This document shows, piece by piece, positions 57,401 through 64,000 of a stretch of DNA of 64,000 nt. A program made the position numbers and the translations under genes. The stretch comes from Drosophila persimilis. Its lineage: Eukaryota; Arthropoda; Insecta; Diptera; Drosophilidae. Positions within the stretch are counted from its first letter, which is position 1; each line of letters opens with the position of its first letter. The DNA lies in NCBI RefSeq assembly GCF_003286085.1, contig NW_020825294.1:12236501-12300500 (forward strand), written 5' to 3'. Under the pieces are notes generated by a model. It searched no databases. It was given only the letters and a program-made list of their open reading frames with translations, and was not told where the DNA came from.

Positions 57401-59551
57401 AAGGAACACGAAAACAATCACTTCATGTCATGTGGCTTGTGACTAAGCCACTAAATTGGCCAAAACACACCGTATCTGACTGGGTTGGGAATATTCCAAT
57501 AGCCTTTCTGTAATGTAATGCACAGTACATACTACGTAAGGAGTGGATCCGATCCTAGCACCAAAAAGTACGCTTTGAGGCCATTAGAAAGATAGGTACT
57601 ACAATTATAAACTTTTGTTTATTGCAAGAAATAACAATTAAGAGATTCGGACTTCGACTAGTTGAATTCTTGCATTTCCGAATACGCTCTAGTCTTCTTA
57701 AAGAATAAATATAACTTTACGTAATGGTGTTTCGGTATTATCAATCTAGTAACCAATACTAATCAACTTTCCTACTGCCATATGATTGGCGATGCATTTT
57801 TTAAGTGTTGCTTCGGATATGTAGTTCCAGAACTGAAGGGAAGACTCGCAGACCAACGAGAACGAGATTAAATACGACTTTAAATACTACTTAAATTTAT
57901 GTTACATATATAGATTACCATCTTATCCTAGTAGAATAGTAGTTGGATTGGTGTGGTTTGTGGGCTTAAATTGATCAGGAGTGATAGCCCTGACTTGTTG
58001 AGCAACATTAGCAACCTTCACTGTCCCTGTTTAAATGAACTATAAACTTTATAACTCCATGTATCTACCACCTAACTCCATTTCTCTTCTCAAAATACCT
58101 TATGCAGCCTTATGCAGCAGCGCCCCTCAGTTGAGTGGGCGAAAGGAAGGCTGCTGTCTGCGTGACATGCTTTCGCTTGGTGTCGTCTCAGAATTGAATT
58201 GGACCTCTCAAACTAGGGAACAGAAAATACTCGTGGTACAACGTTTTTATTTATTTTAAAAAAATAAATAATTTTGTTAAATGGTCAAATCGGGGAATGG
58301 GATGGGTCTTTTCTTTTTTGTTGCTCACGTTTAATTAATCAAGATCATTTGATATACTCGAACATTGGGGCCCACACCGCATTGCAGATGCTCTGTGGTG
58401 TGAAAGTGTGCTCAAAAGTTGAACAGAAGAAAACATTTCGTCAGACACCCCAGAATCCGACCCGAAGTTCTGATGCCCCCTGAATGCACCCTATTCAATT
58501 TCAAATAAATTCGCAGCACACAACATGGGTATAATAAAAATGCCATAAATCTGTGCCCCAAGGATCGGCATCGGCTGGGCAACTGCTGCCGCAGAAAATA
58601 TACATACAAAAATCCGAACCATTTAATTTGTTTTTTGTAGATTTTTTCGTATACACCGAAACGCGCGATTGTTTTTTTCGAGTGAGAGGCTCTTAAATTT
58701 AGGTAACGCGACAGAAATATAAAGAACATATTTTATTATTTGGATTGAGTAATGCTATAAGTGGTCAAATAATCAGATCGCATACGACATGTGCGCACCC
58801 CCGATTATCCCGAATACCGAGTACCATAAGATCTAGTATCGAGATCTTATAATGCGTGACAGATCTTGCTTGTAAACGCATACTTACCATCCAATAAATC
58901 ACGGAATCGGAAGCGGAGAATTTGGTAATATTAATATTGTATATTTGAAATATATCTGTATATGTATTTATATATATTGTAGAATTTGATTTATGTTAAC
59001 ACTAGCAATGTACAGGCTACACAATTAACTCAATTTAGTTGATGTAATCGGTATTTACGCTACACTTTAATCGGTAATAGTAGTATGTAGGGTAGGGGCA
59101 TATTGGAGTGGATAAAGTAGTACAAATTCGGAACTCGGGAAAACGATACGCACTCGCACACATTAAAGCCTTACATAGCATATATATGTATATATACACA
59201 TAGTGTGCATGGTATATATGTATATATATATGTAAAAACAACAACATTTCTCTTTAACCCTATTGAACAATACATCTTGCCTATGTATATGTTTATAAAT
59301 ATAATAAAAATATATATACTCGTATTGTATGGATACGACATACACACATACATGCCAACGCGCGTGTGCATGTATATATGTAACAACAAAACCAAGGGAA
59401 CCAAAGGAGTGCTGGAAAAACAATGACTGGATTGGAGATCCGGGGAATAAAGGATTGATGATCGGGAATCGGATCAATCTATTAACATGGCCGAGTCTAG
59501 TCTAGTCTAGTCATCTAGTCATATAGTCAGGCGACTGAGGCTCTTCCTTGA
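54417..59551. other. Intergenic between CAH1 and Sec71
   Basis: No gene is supported. Simple repeats include GGCGATGGCGATAGCGATGG at 55201-55230, TCTCTC at 55280, AAATGGAAATGAAAATG at 55841-55870, TATATATGTA at 59175-59235 and TCTAGTCTAG at 59493-59525. The stretch near 58930-59550 is presumably partly Sec71 3' UTR. Short frames of up to about 140 codons (for example 54951-55382) run through repeats and carry no domain. Confidence 0.45.
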
Positions 59552-62500
59552 CTATTTAACGTTCACTATATTGAATACTGGACCGATGCGCATGAACACG
59601 CGCCTAAGGACACTTCTCAGTTCGGGCTTTAGGTCGAAGCACATCATCTCGCACAGCAGGCTGTAGTAGTTGGACACGTGCGTAGCAAACTGAAAGAGAG
59701 ACACACGAATGAATATTTTGGGTACGAAAACTGGAAAGCAGAACTCACCCTTGCATCGGACATCTTGAGCAGGCGCGTCAGAATGAGCAGCAGCAACGAT
59801 GTCCAAGCATCGCGATGTGCTTCGCTCTGCAAGCTCAGGTAGTAGGCCAGCGCCTCCTTGCACACCTGCACCAGCTCCTGCTCTATTCCCGGCCAGTCGC
59901 TGCGCCGATTCTCGTCGCCATACATCTTGAAGAAGATGCGCAGCACGCAGGCCAGTGAGGAGGTCTCCTGCTTGAGCAGGTTGGGCTTCACCGAACCCTT
60001 GAAGCCGGCTCGCCACAGCAGACTGCGCTGCTCCTGGTCGGCATTGAAACGCTTGGCGAAGCGGTGCGACTGCGTCAGACAATCGGCCAGGGTGAGCAGC
60101 TGGCGGGTCCTGAGGTAGCCATACATGCCCTGCTCCTCCCGCTGGCAGTCCAGCAGCTGCGACTGGGACCCGCTCCTGCCCCCCGTTAGGTCGGCGGCTG
60201 CCTGGGCCAGGGTCTCGGCATCCTCCTTCCGCGAGGTGGCCGGGAAGAAGACGATATTATCCATGGTTTGGATCAGCTCCAGCTGCACCACGCACCGGAT
60301 ATGCAGAGCCTCGAAGTGATTGTGCTCCTGCAGGGAGGTGGGGTGGCTGGAGTGTGCCTTGGGTCGCCAGCTGAGCAGCTCCTGAGGCAGCGTGGCGTTG
60401 AAGATGTCCAGGATGCACTGGCACGTCTTATCCCAGGTGACCTCATTGAACTTGAACCCGTTGGAGATTACCAGGTTCTCTAGACAGTTGGTGCCCGAGC
60501 GCGCCAGCTGCTCGTTACTCTGTTGGACGCACCAGTGCAGCTGGGCGAATAGCTCCTCGAGCAGCAGGTGGCCCAGCACATCAAAGTACTGGGTGAATAC
60601 GTCGATGATGGCGTAGAGGGCATGGTTGCAGGTGGTGGTCATCCACTCGGACTTCTCGGTGACGTGCTCCGGCAGCTTCATGTTGTCGAAGATGCGGAAG
60701 ATCACGTTAAACAAATCCTTCCACCAGTTCGGCTTGAAGCTGTCCCCGTAGGTCTTCACGATCTCAAAGAGCACGGTAAGGGCGCGCGTGCGCACGTCCA
60801 GCTTGCAGCGATTCACCACGCAGGAGAGTGAGAAGAGCATGGGGAACCAGCCGCGCACCCATACCCGATCCTCCTCCGCCACCGAAGCGTCGTTCTCCAT
60901 GCCCGCGTGCTCGGCAAACAGCTGGGGGGCCTCGTGCACGCACTGGGCGCAGTTGCGCACCAGCCGAATGGCCTCCATGCTGGTGTCCGGGAAACGGGCG
61001 GTGGCAAACTCCGAGAGGCACTTGACGGCGTCCTGGAACGAGTCCACCATGACGGCGAACTGGCGGTGGTACAGATCGCCGATGATCTTGCCCGTGGTCT
61101 GGAAGGCCAACTCCACAATGGGCTCCTCGTGGTCGCCGGCGGCCAGGTGGAAGATGCTGAAGATGTTCTTCCAACCGGAGCGAATGTTGTGGGCCTGCGA
61201 GTTCACCATTTGGGCTATGCACCGCACCACCATGTCGCGGATGGCGGGCGAGGCATTCTTCTTCATGATGTGCTCGAAGGGGCGCAGAAAGTCCTTCTGG
61301 AAGCGGAAGTTGCTGAACTCCCCCTTCTCCATAAACTTCATTGACAGCTGGCGTAGCGAGTCAAGTGCAAAGAAGGAAATCTCCTCGTTGCTGTTGCAGC
61401 CGACGGCATTGAAGTGCTCGCCCAGCACCTGCCAGATGCGCGACCACTGCAGACGGATGCGCTCCATGTTGTAGTAGCTTATCTCCACGATCTTTTGCAG
61501 CGAGAACATGCGGGGCTGCGGCTGCTGAAGCTCGTCCACTGACACCTGGCACAGGGCCTTCACAAAGTCGACAATGGCATCGCCATCCAGCCGCATGGAG
61601 CCCGTGAAAATACGGTCGACAGCCACCACAACGCTCTGGCTGCTCGTCTCCCCGATGTGCTCCTTTACGCTTGGGTTGAGCGAGTCCTTGAGCGTGGTCT
61701 GGGCACCCGACAGGAACTGCGGTCGCACTCCCGTGCCAATGAGCTGGGCCAGCTCCAGCTGGCTGATGCACTTGACAATGTCCAGCCAGCTGCTTCCGAG
61801 ATAGTTGCCGTCCGTGTGGGCCACCATGATGAGGGTCTTGATGGTGTCGATGTTCTTGGCCTTCATCTCGTTGATGGGAGAGTTGGCGTTAAGCAGAGTG
61901 AACCTGGCCAGGGCCTGGACGTAGGCATCTCGCTCCAGAGACATGTGGAAGATGCAGGCGATCCTGATGGCGCAGCGGATGCCGTCCAGGCACAGTGTGG
62001 CTATCTCCGGGTCGTCGCAGTCCTGCAGGCCCACGGAAAAGGCGGCCAGGAAGGGGGTCCAGGCCATCTTGAACATAGGACGCACGTGCTCCAGGTGCTT
62101 GGCCGATGTGAAGGGGGACTTGACGTGCGATACGGACTGCATGAGGTTGGTGGCCGTCAGGGAAATGACCTCCATCTCCATGTTCCAGAGCAGCTTGCGC
62201 CGCTTCTCTGTAATGAAGGGTTGCTTGCCACTGGGCTTGGGCTGCAGCATACCCGAGTTGTTCTTCATCTTGATCTCGTGCTCTGAAATCTCGTCGTAGA
62301 TGGAGGACAGATACTCCTCGGGCAGGTCTGCCTTGCTGTCGCTGATTCCTCTGTTCATTTTGATGTACTGCTCCTTGGTCATCTTGTGCTTGACCTGCGG
62401 CGAGTGCAGGTCCGTCGTCAGCATGATAATGCTGAATGCCAGCACGTACACCGTGTCGGCGCTCTGGAACAATTGGTTTTGCGGATTGCACTCGCAGTAC

Positions 62501-64000
62501 CTGCTGGCGAACTTCTCCATCAGGCGGTCGATCTTCTGCGCCTCGCCTGGCAGACGGAACTCCTCGAGGAGTATCCTCAGGGCGGCCACCACCTCCATCT
62601 GGCGGAAGTTGAAGGCATCGATGTAAGCGCACATCACCTCCTTCGAATGGTCATCGTTCTCGCCCAGATAGTTGCCGATGACGGTCTTGTCCAGGCGCTC
62701 GTCGTCGTGCAGCCACCGGGCAATGTCCGTGCAGGTGGCTCCCAGCAGCTGCTTCTCCTGTAAAAACTGCACTCCCTTCTGGGGCTTCCGGTTGAAGAGC
62801 TCAATTCCCGTTTCCATCACCTCCTTGCGCATCTTGCGCTCCTCCAGCGCTTCGGGTAGGTCCTGAAGCTGCTCCTGGTTGGAGTTGAGACTGTGGCTGG
62901 AACCACTGTACGCGGTCTGTATGGTGTTGTCCGTCGAATGGTCCTCTGTCGCAGTCGGGGACTGCACCTGCAGGGCCGGGACGGGCATGTTTGGGTTCAC
63001 ATACAGATCCTTGCTCCACTCCACCATGCACTTGAGTATGGAGACGAGGCACTCCAGGCCCCGGATGCGCATAGACTTCTCCTGCATCGGATTGGCCCCC
63101 AGCTCGAGGGCCTGCCTGCCCTGGGCAATCTTGGACAGGTCGTTGACCAGCCGCTCGAACAGATTGGCCGCCGAGAAATCACAGTCGTAGTTCACATAGA
63201 TATCCACCACAGACTGGGCGTCTGCACAGATGCGTGTCAGCGCCTGGATGACCATCCACTTGTGCTCGAAGCTGCTCGAGTTCGCCTCCAGAATGTTGAG
63301 GAATATCTCCTTGAAGAAGACCTCGATCTGCCGCTTCAAGTGCACCTTGAAGTTGGACAGCAAGGCCACGAAGATCGACAGCGACAGCTCAAACACCTCA
63401 GGCACCAAACTGACCCCATTGTTGGACAAGGCGACGCACAGATACTGCTTGATGGCCATGACGAACATCTCGTTGGACCGGAAGACGGGCCCGGCGTTCT
63501 GCAGTATCAAAAGCAGCAAATGCAGCGACAGCACCTTGGAGCGCAGCTCGTGCGACTTTGGATCCGGCTGCCCATCCGGCAGGGGCTTCATCGAGAGCTT
63601 GCACAGCGATCGAAACACAAGAAAGGCATCCTTCTGCAGAATGTGGGTGAACTTGGCCGTGACAACGGCATCGTTCTCGTTGTGCAGCTCAACGCTTTCG
63701 GGATCCGAATGCGACGAGGAGTCGTTGCCGTTCACAATCGTCTCCGCTTCGGGGGCGTTCTGATCTTTCATGGCCTCATTGTACGCAGCTGTAAAACAAC
63801 AAATAGATGTTATTCCATAACCAATAATTGTGTAAACAGGCAGGAGTAGATTGAACATATTATGTGGCACATAATAGCAGCGATCTGTATCATCGCTAAT
63901 TAACTGCTTCCTGCCTGCTTATCAATTCATAGTTGCCACGCACCTGATATGATCTCAGCCAGCAGCTCCGAGGCAATGACTTCGTCAGTATCCGCCAGCG
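59552..64000 (-). CDS. Sec71: Sec71, BIG-type Arf guanine-nucleotide exchange factor (5' cut by window)
   Basis: Exons in view are 63944..>64000, 63788..59749 and 59689..59552; the start lies beyond the right edge. It loads GTP on Arf1 at the trans-Golgi and endosomes and is the target class of brefeldin A. After the N-terminal DCB/HUS regions ([36 protein letters not shown]) comes the Sec7 domain (about 62780-62260): [20 protein letters not shown], the catalytic Glu in [14 protein letters not shown] (codon 62544..62542) and [20 protein letters not shown]. The long C-terminal HDS repeats follow, with [17 protein letters not shown]. The protein ends [17 protein letters not shown]. The big exon has no frame breaks. 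In-frame sequence of the first visible exon reads [18 protein letters not shown]. Confidence 0.96.

Noticed and set aside
59163..59477. Hydrophobic, Tyr/Ile-rich frames near the Sec71 3' end
   Set aside because: Artefact of TATATATGTA repeats.
61657..63849. Long open frames antisense to Sec71
   Set aside because: Shadow frames of a GC-rich conserved coding exon; the Sec71 frame matches a known family throughout.
1..64000. CRISPR arrays, rRNA, tRNA, bacterial operators or riboswitches
   Set aside because: None seen; the direct repeats present are simple sequence or transposon-derived, and the DNA is from an insect nucleus. A tRNA scan could not be run.

Overview
The window is fly nuclear DNA. 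It comes from a Drosophila species on the material of chromosome arm 2L (Muller element B). The evidence is a run of recognisable, intron-bearing Drosophila genes: Arpc1, the mitochondrial DNA polymerase gamma catalytic subunit (PolG1/tamas), black, Son of sevenless, a CLIP-domain serine protease, a STEEP1-type protein, tRNA adenosine deaminase 1, Carbonic anhydrase 1 and Sec71. Introns are short (about 53-115 bp) with GT/AG ends, except in black, the protease and CAH1. From memory, several of these genes lie near cytological 34D in D. melanogaster. The exact species cannot be named; an obscura-group fly is possible but only a guess.

Layout. 0-1.3 kb: Arpc1 (+). 1.5-6.9 kb: a patchwork of an Aldh fragment, a spliced P-element/THAP9-like transposase-type gene (-) with a divergent acidic-repeat gene (+), an HSPBAP1-like JmjC fragment and the 3' end of an ALiX copy. 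7.1-10.7 kb: PolG1 (+). 10.7-19.8 kb: accessory DNA with unidentified decayed gene pieces, Tc1-like remnants, a nearly perfect 311-bp tandem repeat, LINE remnants and a 1.03-kb element ending in 13-bp inverted repeats. 19.9-22.5 kb: black (-). 25.2-30.5 kb: Sos (-). 31.1-34.3 kb: a broken copy of part of arrow (LRP5/6) and a second transposase-like relic. 36.3-38.1 kb: CLIP protease (-). 38.85-39.8 kb: STEEP1 homologue (-). 40.1-41.3 kb: a second Aldh-plus-transposase-like block. 41.4-44.9 kb: a 5'-truncated LINE (-). 45.4-46.7 kb: Adat1 (+). 47.6-54.3 kb: CAH1 (-) with a 5.8-kb first intron. 59.55 kb to the right edge: Sec71 (-), cut by the window end.

The conserved genes are independent transcription units: actin nucleation, mtDNA replication, beta-alanine synthesis, Ras activation, tRNA editing, CO2 hydration and Golgi Arf activation. 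They are separated by islands of gene fragments. At least the ALiX and arrow fragments keep introns, so they were copied as DNA, not through RNA.

The most interesting structure is the transposase-like family. It has three copies here, two of them joined tail to tail to an Aldh fragment across a similar junction. One copy is an open, spliced gene whose first putative catalytic Asp is Asn, and it faces a repeat-rich gene across a partly duplicated promoter.
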